A DNA stretch of 41,935 bases from Rhodobacterales bacterium. Its GTDB lineage: Bacteria > Pseudomonadota > Alphaproteobacteria > Rhodobacterales > Rhodobacteraceae. The position numbers were made by a program, and so were the translations under genes. Under the pieces are notes generated by a model. That model worked only from the letters and a program-made list of their open reading frames with translations. It was not told where the DNA came from and made no database searches. Positions within the stretch are counted from its first letter, which is position 1. Each line of letters starts with the position of its first letter. The stretch spans positions 1-41,935 of the forward strand of contig JAJNPS010000019.1 of NCBI GenBank assembly GCA_021155205.1, in the 5' to 3' direction. Of the stretch, positions 8,674 to 16,785 are shown one piece after another.

Positions 8674-9855
8674 ATGGCCGAAGCTTTCCCGAGACTGTTC
8701 TCTCCCGTCACTCTGGGGCGCGTCACGCTGCGCAACCGGATCGCGATGGCGCCGTTGACGCGGCAGATGGCCCATCCCGACGGCACGCCGACCGACGAAA
8801 TGGTCGCCTATTACGCGCGGCGGGCGCGGGGCGGGCTGGGGCTGATCGTAACTGAAGGCACCTACGAGCAGGATGCGTTCCAGTCTCGGGCCTATCTGTC
8901 GCAGCCCGGTATCGCCAATGCGGCGCATGTGGCGGGGTGGAAGAAGGTTTGCAACGCGGTTCACGAGCAAGGGGCGAAGATCGTGATCCAGCTTATGCAT
9001 GGCGGGCGCGTCTGCGATCCGCGCACGCTGGGGGACAAGCCTCCGGTCAGCGCCTCGGCCACGCAGAGCGGGGGGTGGGTGCTTTACACCGACAACGACT
9101 ATGAAAAGACCATCCGCAACATTGACGGCGACTGGCCGAAAGTGACCTTTCCGTCTGCCCGCGCGCTGAGCGTGGAAGAGTTGCATGCCGTGGCCGATGG
9201 CTTTGCGGCAGGGGCCAAGCGGGCGGTAGAGGCGGGTGCCGACGGGGTCGAGGTACACGGTGCGAACGGCTATCTGATCTGGCAGTTCATCACGCCCAAG
9301 ACCAACCAGCGCAGCGACGAGTTCGGGGGCAGCCCCGAGAACAACGTGCGCTTCGCCAAGCTGGTGGGCGAAAAGATCCGCGCCGCCATCGGTCCGGACA
9401 AGTTGCTGATCCTGCGGTTGTCACAAGATGGGGTGGACGATTTCACCGGTGCCTGGCCGGGGGGCACGGCCTATGCCAAGGCGGTTGGCTCAGCCCTTAA
9501 GGACTCGGCCTATGACGCGCTGCACTGGGCCAGTTTCAACTATCTTGACAACCGCTTTCCGGCTGACCCGACCCCGATGCCCACGGTGCTGAAACGCGCT
9601 TCGGGCAAACCTGTCATCACTAATGGAGGCATTGCCGAAGGGGAACAGGCCGAAGCCGCGCTGACATCGGGTGCGGCGGATATGGTCGCATTGGGCCGCC
9701 CGCTTTTTGCCCATCCGGACTGGCCCTATATTGTGCGGTCGGGGGCAAGTTATTCGTGGCTTGGCTTTGACCGGAAGTATGTGGTCCAGCCGCCGCTGGA
9801 TCTCGGGCTCGCCTATCCGACTGGGCTGGTCGACCCCGAATGGCCGCAGCCGTAG
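8674..9855 (+). CDS. Old yellow enzyme family NADH:flavin oxidoreductase
   Basis: The 393-residue TIM-barrel flavoprotein is of the FMN-dependent old yellow enzyme/N-ethylmaleimide reductase type, which reduces activated C=C bonds. It shows LFSPVTLGRVTLRNRIAMAP (about 8-27), IQLMHGGR with the ring-binding His, VEVHGANGYLIWQF with the His-x-x-Asn substrate-anion pair, NQRSDEFGGS and the phosphate-binding ALGRPLFAHPDWP near the C-terminus. I chose the ATG at 8674, preceded by TGGAG. The frame is open 18 codons further upstream but would overlap lysR. It ends overlapping the next gene by 16 bases, so the two are coupled. It may reduce an unsaturated intermediate of ring catabolism, which is inference. 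Confidence 0.88.
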   Translation: MAEAFPRLFSPVTLGRVTLRNRIAMAPLTRQMAHPDGTPTDEMVAYYARRARGGLGLIVTEGTYEQDAFQSRAYLSQPGIANAAHVAGWKKVCNAVHEQGAKIVIQLMHGGRVCDPRTLGDKPPVSASATQSGGWVLYTDNDYEKTIRNIDGDWPKVTFPSARALSVEELHAVADGFAAGAKRAVEAGADGVEVHGANGYLIWQFITPKTNQRSDEFGGSPENNVRFAKLVGEKIRAAIGPDKLLILRLSQDGVDDFTGAWPGGTAYAKAVGSALKDSAYDALHWASFNYLDNRFPADPTPMPTVLKRASGKPVITNGGIAEGEQAEAALTSGAADMVALGRPLFAHPDWPYIVRSGASYSWLGFDRKYVVQPPLDLGLAYPTGLVDPEWPQP

Positions 9856-10685
9856 CGGAGGCACCGGTGGGAGGCTTCGACGACTGGATCGGGCGCGGGT
9901 CGACGCGGGTCGATACGCTTTCACCGCGTCTGATCGCGCAGTATCGCGCCACCTTGCCCGATCTTGCCGAAGGCGAGGTGCCGCTTGGCCTGTTCTGGAC
10001 CCTGGCCCCCGACGCCTATCCGCCCGCCGATCTGGGGCGTGACGGGCATCCGCGGCTGGGTCTGGAACTGCCGCCCTTGCCGTTGAAGCGGCGGATGTGG
10101 GCCGGGGGAGAGATCGCTTTTCGCGGAGCTTTCCGTGCAGGTGACGAGGTGGTGCGCGACAGCCGGATTGAGCGGATCGCGGAAAAGACCGGATCGACGG
10201 GGCCGCTGATCTTTGTATCGGTCCGGCACGATTACAGCGTCGGCAGAGGGGTCGTGCTGTCAGAGCGGCAGGATCTGGTCTACCGCGAAGACCCCGCTGC
10301 TGGCGCGCCGCCTGTGGTCTATCCCGATGCGCCCGAACTGGGGCCGCCTGTCGCAGCACTGCCCTTGTTGGCCGATCAGGTACGTTTGTTCCGGTTTTCG
10401 GCGATGACCTTCAACGGGCACCGGATTCACTACGATGCCGATTACGCGCGTCAGGTCGAGGGCTATGCGGGGCTTGTCGTGCATGGCCCGTTGCAGGCGG
10501 TGGCGATGATGGTTCTGGCGTCGCGCGTCTTGGGTCGGGTTCCCGAGCGGTTCAGCTATCGCGGCCTGTCGCCGCTGACGCTGGGGCAGGAGGCGGTGGT
10601 CGAGGCACATGGCGAAGAAGGCGGTCTGGCACTTCGAGTCAGACGCACGGGGGGGCCGGTGACCATGGCAGGGCAGGCCGGCTAA
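9840..10685 (+). CDS. MaoC/FAS1-type acyl-CoA hydratase (mesaconyl-C4/itaconyl-CoA hydratase-like)
   Basis: This 281-residue protein has the double hot-dog layout of the HTD2/mesaconyl-C4-CoA hydratase-like group. An N-terminal FAS1-type dehydratase half includes PLGLFWTLAPDAYP (about 48-61) and LPPLPLKRRMWAGGEIAF. A C-terminal half has the hydratase signature RFSAMTFNGHRIHYDADYA (about 184-202), whose Asp and His positions fit the hydratase 2 motif, followed by GLVVHGPL. It would add water to a C4/C5 enoyl-CoA. Together with the CoA-transferase and acyl-CoA dehydrogenase this suggests a dicarboxylic or branched acyl-CoA route. The start overlaps the old-yellow-enzyme gene. The stop overlaps the convergent araC-type stop by three bases. 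The exact substrate is not certain. Confidence 0.78.
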   Translation: MAAAVAEAPVGGFDDWIGRGSTRVDTLSPRLIAQYRATLPDLAEGEVPLGLFWTLAPDAYPPADLGRDGHPRLGLELPPLPLKRRMWAGGEIAFRGAFRAGDEVVRDSRIERIAEKTGSTGPLIFVSVRHDYSVGRGVVLSERQDLVYREDPAAGAPPVVYPDAPELGPPVAALPLLADQVRLFRFSAMTFNGHRIHYDADYARQVEGYAGLVVHGPLQAVAMMVLASRVLGRVPERFSYRGLSPLTLGQEAVVEAHGEEGGLALRVRRTGGPVTMAGQAG

Positions 10686-11641
10686 TGCGCGCGGCTGGCG
10701 CGATAACTGCTGGGGGTCTGGCCGAACATCGCCTTGAACAGGCGCGAGAACTGCGCCTGATCGGCAAAACCGAACCGGTAGGCGATGTCCGAAAGGGGTA
10801 CCGGACTAGCCATCTGGAGCAGGTCGCGCGCCGCACGAAGCCGTTGTTCGCGGATGGACTGCGAGACAGTGCAGTTCATATCGGCAAAGATCTCGTGCAG
10901 GTAGCGTTTCGAGATTCCGATGCGTTCGGCCACGAATTCCGGCGAAAGGTCGGGATGCGAGAGGTTCGACAGGATCACCGATTGCGCGCGGCGGCGATGA
11001 CCTTCGCGCACCGACGAGGCGGCACCGCGTTCGACATCACTGCTGCGGTCCAGGCTAAGCGCGAGCAGTTCCACCAGATGCCGCCCGATCACGCTGCCGG
11101 CCACCGGATCGATGGCGCTTTCCGTCATCGACTGACGTTGTATCTGCTGTGCCATGGTGGTGAACAGCGATCCGATCCCTTCGCGCCCATTGAAGACGAG
11201 AGCGCAGAACCGGTCGGGATTGCGGAGCTTTTCGGCGAGGATGGGCTTGGCGACCTTTATCACGCAGAGGTCGTTCGCCGCAGCGTAGGAGAACCGGTAA
11301 GGTTCGTCCCCACGCTCGAGGATGAAGCCGCCCGGATCGCAGCACACCTCGCGTCCCGACTGGCTGAATTCGACCGGCGACTGGCGCGGAATGGTGATGA
11401 GATATTGCTCTTCGGTCTCGCGCGAGATGTGGCGGCGGTGGCGTTCGTATTGCACGGGCTGGGTCTGGAGCCGCGAAAGCGACAGGCCGCCAAGCGTGCC
11501 GAGTTCGAGCCTGCCTTCGAAGCGGGCGGCATCGTGGAAGGTGAGGTCGAGCGGGAAATACGCCTGCGCAATGACAGAGTTCCAATGATCGGCGCGGGCC
11601 GAAGCTGGCAAAAGGTCTGTGCTGTGCGTCCCGTTTGTCAC
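10682..11641 (-). CDS. AraC-family transcriptional regulator
   Basis: The 319-residue protein has a C-terminal AraC double helix-turn-helix (about 210-315: VAERIGISKRYLHEIFADM and the closing motif IAYRFGFADQAQFSRLFKAMFGQTPSSYR). Its N-terminal part carries the AraC-binding-like domain seen in FeaR-type regulators (LGGLSLSRLQTQPVQYERHRR, about 50-70; YLITIPRQSPVEFSQSGRE). It is divergent from the hyuB2-pxp operon across a 300-base gap and converges on the MaoC gene. The natural inference is that it activates the 11942-19995 operon in response to its substrate. The effector is unknown. The start at 11641 gives a normal family length. Confidence 0.9.
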   Translation of the reverse strand: MTNGTHSTDLLPASARADHWNSVIAQAYFPLDLTFHDAARFEGRLELGTLGGLSLSRLQTQPVQYERHRRHISRETEEQYLITIPRQSPVEFSQSGREVCCDPGGFILERGDEPYRFSYAAANDLCVIKVAKPILAEKLRNPDRFCALVFNGREGIGSLFTTMAQQIQRQSMTESAIDPVAGSVIGRHLVELLALSLDRSSDVERGAASSVREGHRRRAQSVILSNLSHPDLSPEFVAERIGISKRYLHEIFADMNCTVSQSIREQRLRAARDLLQMASPVPLSDIAYRFGFADQAQFSRLFKAMFGQTPSSYRASRAH

Positions 11642-11941
11642 GTTCGCGTCCGCCCCTGTCGCATTACTCTAGCATCTCGGTTGCGGTCCGGAAGTCAATT
11701 CCGCTGCGGCCAGACAGCCGTGCGCGGTCGGGCCTTGGCGCAAAAGCCGCACCCGGGCGCGCTGGGTGACAAATGCTTGTGCACTGGGCGTCAAGACGCG
11801 GGGCGGCGAAGGGGGCAACCTGCCCGGCAATGAATGACAAGGCCGGGATTCGGCCGGAGACAGGGAGCGAGCGACATTCTCCGGCCGGTGGGCGGGTCGT
11901 GTCGCCCCGTCGCTGGCGCGGCGCATCAACAGGAGACGGAA
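11642..11941. promoter_or_regulatory. Divergent control region between araC-type gene and hyuB2 operon
   Basis: No gene is convincing in these 300 bases. They must hold the promoters of both divergent units. The clearest structure is a perfect 10-bp inverted repeat, CGGCCGGAGA at 11851-11860 and TCTCCGGCCG at 11878-11887, with a 17-base spacer. It lies 54 bases upstream of the hyuB2 start. It could be the AraC-type operator or a leader hairpin. A ribosome-binding site AGGAGACGG precedes the ATG at 11942. Confidence 0.45.
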
Positions 11942-13696
11942 ATGGCAAAACGGAACGTAGATCCGATCACGCTTTCGGTGGTGCGCGGGGTCCTTGAAAC
12001 CACGCAGCGCGAGATGACCTTGGCGCTGGAACAGACCGCGCGGTCATCGGTCTTCAACCTTGCGCACGACTATTCGACCGCGCTGTTCAACCATGCACCC
12101 GAGATGATCCTGCAAGGACAGGACATTCCGATCCACCTTGGAAGCCTGATCCCCGCGATGAAGTCGGTCGCCAGCTATTTCGCAGGCGACATCAACGACG
12201 GCGACCTGATGCTGCACAATGACCCGTCCTATGGCGGATCGCATATCATCGACACCTGCATGTACATGCCGGTGTTCTACGAGGGCGAGCTGGTGTTCTG
12301 GACGGTCTGCAAGGGCCACCTGACCGATATCGGCGGGCCGGTGCCTGCAGGCTACAATCCGAATGCGACCGAGATCTATGCCGAGGGTCTGCGCATCCCG
12401 CCGATCAAGATCTGGGACAAGGGCAAGCCGCGCCATGACGTGATGAACATGATCCTGTCGAACATGCGGGCGCGGCGCGATCAGGAGGGCGATTTCAACG
12501 CGCTAATCGGGGCCTGTCAGGTGGGCGCACGCAATCTCAAGCGGCTGATGGACAAATACGGCAAGGCGATGGTGCAGGAGTGCATCGCGGAACTTCTCGA
12601 CATGGCCGAGCATCATATGCGCAGCCTGATCGCCGAGGTGCCGGACGGCACCTATAGCGGCACCGCGATCCTTGAAGATGCCGGGCATGGCTACGGCGAT
12701 TTTGAAATCACCGCCACGGTCACGATCAAGGGCGATGGCTGCCACATCGCCATCCAGTCGCCGCCGCAGATTCCCTATTTCATCAACAGTTACGAAGGCA
12801 ACAGCCACTCGGGCGTCTATCTGGGCCTGATGATGTTCGCGCAGTTGCCACCGCCCTATAACGAAGGGCTTTACCGTTGCGTCACCACCGACATGGGGCC
12901 GAAGGGCACGCTGTGCAATGCGAAATCACCCGCGCCGCACATGAACTGCACGACGACCCCGATGGAGACGCTGACAGATGCAGTCCGTCTGGCATTTGAA
13001 CAGGCGGCACCACACAAGGTTTCGGCTAGCTGGGGGCATGCGAACGGCTGCAATATCGCGGGCTGGGATAAGCGGCATGACGAGGAATATGTTACGATGG
13101 TGCTTGCCTCGATCATCTCGGGGGCGGGGGCTACTGCACAGGCCGACGGCTGGCACGCGGTGGGGCCGGAGTGCTGTTTCGGCGCGCTGACAAGCGGCGA
13201 CATCGAGATGCTGGAGCACAGCTATCCGATCATCATCCACCGCTATTCGCTGATGGAAGACAGTGGCGGGGCGGGCAGGAACCGGGGCGGGTCGGGCACC
13301 TGCTGGGAGGTCGAGCCGCTTGACACCCCGATGACGCTGATCACCTTTGGCGAAGGGCGGCGGATTCCGGCGATGGGCGCTGCGGGCGCAAGATCGGCGA
13401 TGGTCGAGAAGAAGGTCGGGCGCTTGGAAGTGACCCGCAACGGCGCGACGCAGATCATCACCGACAACGTGATCGAAACGATCCAGCCCGGCGAGCGGGC
13501 GGCGAACAAGAACCCCGGCGGCGGCGGCTATGGCAACGCCTTTGAGCGCGATGTGCAAAAGGTCGTCGAAGACGTGCGCAACGGGCTGGTCAGCCTCGAC
13601 GGCGCCCGCCTTGACTATGGGGTGGTGATCGCCGACCGCGAGACGCTGGCTGTCGATACTGCCGCGACCGCTGCCCTGCGCGCAAACGCCGCCTGA
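11942..13696 (+). CDS. hyuB: HyuB-type hydantoinase/oxoprolinase/acetone carboxylase-alpha-like subunit (pair 2)
   Basis: The 584-residue product opens with VDPITLSVVRGVLETTQREM and carries the family segment LMLHNDPSYGGSHIIDTCMY with canonical HND...GGSH, plus NSYEGNSHSGVYLG and the glycine-rich NPGGGGYGNAFERD near the end. It is clearly divergent from HyuB1 and HyuB3, whose matching segment reads HNHP. Members of this branch include carboxylases of ketones as well as lactam-opening enzymes, so both activities are open. I chose the ATG at 11942 after AGGAGACGG. The frame is open 36 codons upstream but without family sequence. Gene order here is B then A, the reverse of pairs 1 and 3. It heads the operon that continues to pxpC. 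Confidence 0.87.
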   Translation: MAKRNVDPITLSVVRGVLETTQREMTLALEQTARSSVFNLAHDYSTALFNHAPEMILQGQDIPIHLGSLIPAMKSVASYFAGDINDGDLMLHNDPSYGGSHIIDTCMYMPVFYEGELVFWTVCKGHLTDIGGPVPAGYNPNATEIYAEGLRIPPIKIWDKGKPRHDVMNMILSNMRARRDQEGDFNALIGACQVGARNLKRLMDKYGKAMVQECIAELLDMAEHHMRSLIAEVPDGTYSGTAILEDAGHGYGDFEITATVTIKGDGCHIAIQSPPQIPYFINSYEGNSHSGVYLGLMMFAQLPPPYNEGLYRCVTTDMGPKGTLCNAKSPAPHMNCTTTPMETLTDAVRLAFEQAAPHKVSASWGHANGCNIAGWDKRHDEEYVTMVLASIISGAGATAQADGWHAVGPECCFGALTSGDIEMLEHSYPIIIHRYSLMEDSGGAGRNRGGSGTCWEVEPLDTPMTLITFGEGRRIPAMGAAGARSAMVEKKVGRLEVTRNGATQIITDNVIETIQPGERAANKNPGGGGYGNAFERDVQKVVEDVRNGLVSLDGARLDYGVVIADRETLAVDTAATAALRANAA

Positions 13697-13714
13697 CGGA
13701 CAAGGAAGAGACCC

Positions 13715-15808
13715 ATGCAGAACACCTATCGTCTTGGCATCGACGCCGGCGGCACTTTCACCGACTTCATCCTGGCTGACCGGACCGGCGAGGTCCGGAT
13801 ATTCAAGGCGCTGTCCACGCCGCAGGACCCGACACAGGCCATCCGGAACGGTCTGGCGCTGATCGAAGAAGAAACCGGCATCACCGCGACCGAGATCGTC
13901 TCGAATGCCGATCTGTGCATCAACGGCACGACTGTCGGGCTGAATGCGCTGATCCAGCACAAGGGCGCGCGCACCGGCCTGATTGCCACGGCAGGGCACG
14001 AGGACAGCATCGAGATCCGTCTTGGTCACAAGGAAGACGGCTATCGCTACGATCCCGAGTATCCGCCGGCCCGCATGCTGGTGCCACGATACCTGCGGCG
14101 GGGCGTGCGCGAGCGGGTGGTTTCGACCGGCGCGGTCCACACCCCGCTGCACGAGGACGACGTGCGCGACGCCTGCCGCCATTTCCTGCACGAGGGCGTG
14201 GATTCGGTCGCCATCAGCTTTGTCTGGTCGGTGCTGCACCCCGACCACGAGATGCGGGCCGCGGAGATCGTGCGTGAGATGATGCCGGGGGTGCGGCTGA
14301 CCGTGGGCAGTCAGCTTTATCCGCAGGTGCGGGAATACACCCGCACTTCGACCGCCATTGTGAACGCCTATCTCGCGCCGATCCTGTCGCGCTATGTCGA
14401 GGCGGTGGACAGCTATTTCCGCAGCCTCGGGGCCAAGAACCCGGTGCGGTATTTCCAGTCGAACGGCGGGTTGGCGCTGGGGTCGGTGGTATCGGACCAA
14501 TCGGTCTATGCCATCAATTCAGGCCCCGCATCGGCCCCACAGGCGGCACTTTACATCGGCGAGCCGTGGGACCTGAAGAACATCATCACGGTGGATATGG
14601 GCGGCACGTCCTTTGACATCACGCTGACGCGGGACGGGCGGGCGAATGTGTCGAAGAACATCGACTTCCTGCGCTACCGGATCGGGATTCCGATGATCCA
14701 GGTCGAAACTCTGGGCGCGGGGGGCGGGTCCATCGGCTGGATCGACAGCATGGGCCTGTTGCAGATGGGCCCGCAATCGGCTGGGTCGGAACCCGGCCCG
14801 GCCTGTTATGACCAGGGCGGCGAGAAGCCGACGACAACGGATGCGAACCTTGTCCTTGGTTACCTGAACCCCGATGGTCTTGTGGGCGGGCGTCTGCCGC
14901 TGGCGGTGAAAAAGGCCGCGAAGGCCATCGACACGCATCTGGCCAAGCCGCTGGGTCTGAATATCGAGCAGGCGGCCTACGGCATGTTCACCATCGTGAA
15001 CAACAACATGGTCAACGCCATCCGGCGCGTCTCGGTCGAGCGGGGGTACGACCCGCGGGATTTCGTGCTGAACTGTGCCGGCGGGGCGACGGGGGCGCAT
15101 ATCACCGCGCTGGCCCGCGAGATGGGGATCACCCGGGTTCTGGTGTCGAAACTCGCATCGGGTCTGTGCGCTTACGGGCAGATCATTTCGGATGTGAAAT
15201 ACAACTACATGGCACCCGCCCCGGTGCGTCTGGAAGGCGCTGCAGCTGCGGCAAAGCTTGACGGGCTGTTTAAGGGGCTGGAAGCGCGGGGTAGGGACGA
15301 CCTGAAGAAGGACGGGTTTACGGAAGATCGCATCTCGATTCGCCGCAGCCTTGACATGCGCTATGTCGGCCAGGTGCACGAATGTACCGTGGATGTCGAC
15401 CCGTTCGCGCTGGACGAGGCTGCTCTAGAGCGGTTGAAGGCGGCGTTCCATGCCCGGCACGAAGAGCTTTACACCTATTCTGAACCGGGTAGCGTGGTCG
15501 AGGTGGTGAACGTCGAAAGTGCGATTTCGGGTCGGGTCGACAAGCCGCGTCGCATGACCATTCCCAAGGGGGCAGGCGCGGCCGCTGCGCAGGCCGGAAC
15601 GCGGTCGATGATCTTCGCTGCAGATGGCGTGGCGCGGGAAACGCCGGTCTATTCGGGTGCCAGGCTGGGTGCGGGCGACCGGATCGCCGGTCCTGCGGTG
15701 ATCGAGGAAGTGACGACGACGCTGGTGGTCGAGCCGGGCTGGAATGCAGAGTTGACGGAGTCGGGTGTGTATCTGCTGGTTTCCGCAATCGAGGGGGGCG
15801 CTGCATGA
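13715..15808 (+). CDS. hyuA: HyuA-type hydantoinase/oxoprolinase subunit A (pair 2)
   Basis: This 697-residue protein has the N-terminal phosphate-binding segment GIDAGGTFTDFILA (about 8-21), INGTTVGLNALIQHKGARTG, the second nucleotide segment ITVDMGGTSFDITLTRDGR and LGAGGGSIGWIDSMG. It would use ATP to activate a carbonyl for ring opening or carboxylation with HyuB2. It lacks the GFRDILH-type segment of HyuA1/HyuA3 and reads GHEDSIEIRLGHKEDGYR instead, so it belongs to another branch of the family. It follows hyuB2 by 18 bases with the site AAGGAAGAG. Its stop overlaps the pxpA start, which ties it directly to the Pxp block. Confidence 0.87.
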   Translation: MQNTYRLGIDAGGTFTDFILADRTGEVRIFKALSTPQDPTQAIRNGLALIEEETGITATEIVSNADLCINGTTVGLNALIQHKGARTGLIATAGHEDSIEIRLGHKEDGYRYDPEYPPARMLVPRYLRRGVRERVVSTGAVHTPLHEDDVRDACRHFLHEGVDSVAISFVWSVLHPDHEMRAAEIVREMMPGVRLTVGSQLYPQVREYTRTSTAIVNAYLAPILSRYVEAVDSYFRSLGAKNPVRYFQSNGGLALGSVVSDQSVYAINSGPASAPQAALYIGEPWDLKNIITVDMGGTSFDITLTRDGRANVSKNIDFLRYRIGIPMIQVETLGAGGGSIGWIDSMGLLQMGPQSAGSEPGPACYDQGGEKPTTTDANLVLGYLNPDGLVGGRLPLAVKKAAKAIDTHLAKPLGLNIEQAAYGMFTIVNNNMVNAIRRVSVERGYDPRDFVLNCAGGATGAHITALAREMGITRVLVSKLASGLCAYGQIISDVKYNYMAPAPVRLEGAAAAAKLDGLFKGLEARGRDDLKKDGFTEDRISIRRSLDMRYVGQVHECTVDVDPFALDEAALERLKAAFHARHEELYTYSEPGSVVEVVNVESAISGRVDKPRRMTIPKGAGAAAAQAGTRSMIFAADGVARETPVYSGARLGAGDRIAGPAVIEEVTTTLVVEPGWNAELTESGVYLLVSAIEGGAA

Positions 15809-16524
15809 CGATCATAAACTGCGACATGGGCGAGGGCTTCGGCCTTTACCGGATCGGTGATGACGAGGGGCTGATGCCCCTGATCGATGTGGCAAACGTC
15901 GCCTGCGGCTTTCATGCCTCGGATTTCAACCATATGCGGAGGACCGTGCAGCTTGCCAAGGCGAACGGCGTAAAGGTGGGGGCGCATCCGTCGCTCCCCG
16001 ACCTGCAGGGGTTCGGCCGCCGCGAGATGAAGATCGGGCGCGAGGAGCTGGTCAACTGCATGATCTACCAGATCGGTGCGCTGAAAGGATTCCTGCAGGC
16101 CGAAGGGATAGAGCTGAACCATATAAAGCCGCACGGGTCGCTTTACGGGATGGCGGCGCGGATGGAAGACGTGGCCCATGCCGTCGCCGATGTGGCAGAC
16201 ATCTTCCGCGTCCCGCTTTATGGCATGGCTGGCACGCTGCACGAAAGCATCTACACTGCGCGGCGGCATGTCTTCGTGTCGGAATTCTATGCCGACCTAG
16301 ATTACAACGATCAGGGCGGTCTCATCATCACGCGCGAACATGCCGCGACCGATCCGCAGGCGGCGGCGGCTGCCTGCCTGCGTGCGATGCGCGAAGGCGT
16401 GGTGCGGTCCGTCGGCGGAGTTGACGTTCCGGTCCGCGCGGATGCGATTTGCGTTCACTCCGACACACCGAATGCCGTTCAGGTCGCCCAAGCGGTACGC
16501 TCTGCGGTCAAGTCGGCGGCCTGA
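15805..16524 (+). CDS. pxpA: PxpA/LamB-YcsF family 5-oxoprolinase subunit A
   Basis: The 239-residue protein has the LamB/YcsF hallmarks: NCDMGEGFGLYRIGDDEGLM (5-24), VANVACGFHASDFNHM, VGAHPSLPDLQGFGRREM and HIKPHGSLYGMA. In characterised bacteria PxpA works with PxpB and PxpC to open 5-oxoproline to glutamate with ATP. Length is close to the usual 240-255. The start overlaps the hyuA2 stop. Unusually, pxpA is separated from pxpB/pxpC by biotin carrier and biotin carboxylase genes, so this copy may act on another lactam or imide activated by biotin-dependent carboxylation (inference). Confidence 0.9.
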   Translation: MTIINCDMGEGFGLYRIGDDEGLMPLIDVANVACGFHASDFNHMRRTVQLAKANGVKVGAHPSLPDLQGFGRREMKIGREELVNCMIYQIGALKGFLQAEGIELNHIKPHGSLYGMAARMEDVAHAVADVADIFRVPLYGMAGTLHESIYTARRHVFVSEFYADLDYNDQGGLIITREHAATDPQAAAAACLRAMREGVVRSVGGVDVPVRADAICVHSDTPNAVQVAQAVRSAVKSAA

Positions 16525-16545
16525 AACCGAAGAAGGACAAGACAG

Positions 16546-16782
16546 ATGGCCAGACAGATTCTTTCCCCGCTGCCCGGAACGTTCTACCGCCGCCCCGCGC
16601 CGGACAAGCCCGCGTTCAAAGAGTTGGGCGATGCGGTCAAGATCGGCGAGGTGATCGGGCTCATTGAAGTCATGAAGTCTTTTCACGAAGTCGTTGCCGA
16701 TCAGGACGGCGTGATTGCCGGCTTTCCATCGGATGACGAAGAGCCCGTGATGGCAGGCCAGCCGCTGGTCGAGTTGGGCTGA
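16546..16782 (+). CDS. Stand-alone biotin carboxyl carrier (biotinyl-domain) protein
   Basis: Only 78 residues long, this is a bare biotinyl domain without the N-terminal region of AccB. It starts LSPLPGTFYRRPAPDKPAF, typical of AccB-type domains, and has the biotin attachment motif EVMKS with Lys44. It would carry carboxybiotin between the biotin carboxylase encoded three bases downstream and a carboxyltransferase, for which PxpB/PxpC are the candidates here. The site GAAGGACAAGAC precedes the ATG. As the gene lies inside the pxp operon it is probably a dedicated carrier and not the housekeeping acetyl-CoA carboxylase subunit. Confidence 0.9.
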   Translation: MARQILSPLPGTFYRRPAPDKPAFKELGDAVKIGEVIGLIEVMKSFHEVVADQDGVIAGFPSDDEEPVMAGQPLVELG

Positions 16783-16785
16783 AGT

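Noticed and set aside
12926..14500. Minus-strand open frame of 524 codons
   Set aside because: Antisense shadow of hyuB2 and hyuA2 with no domain.
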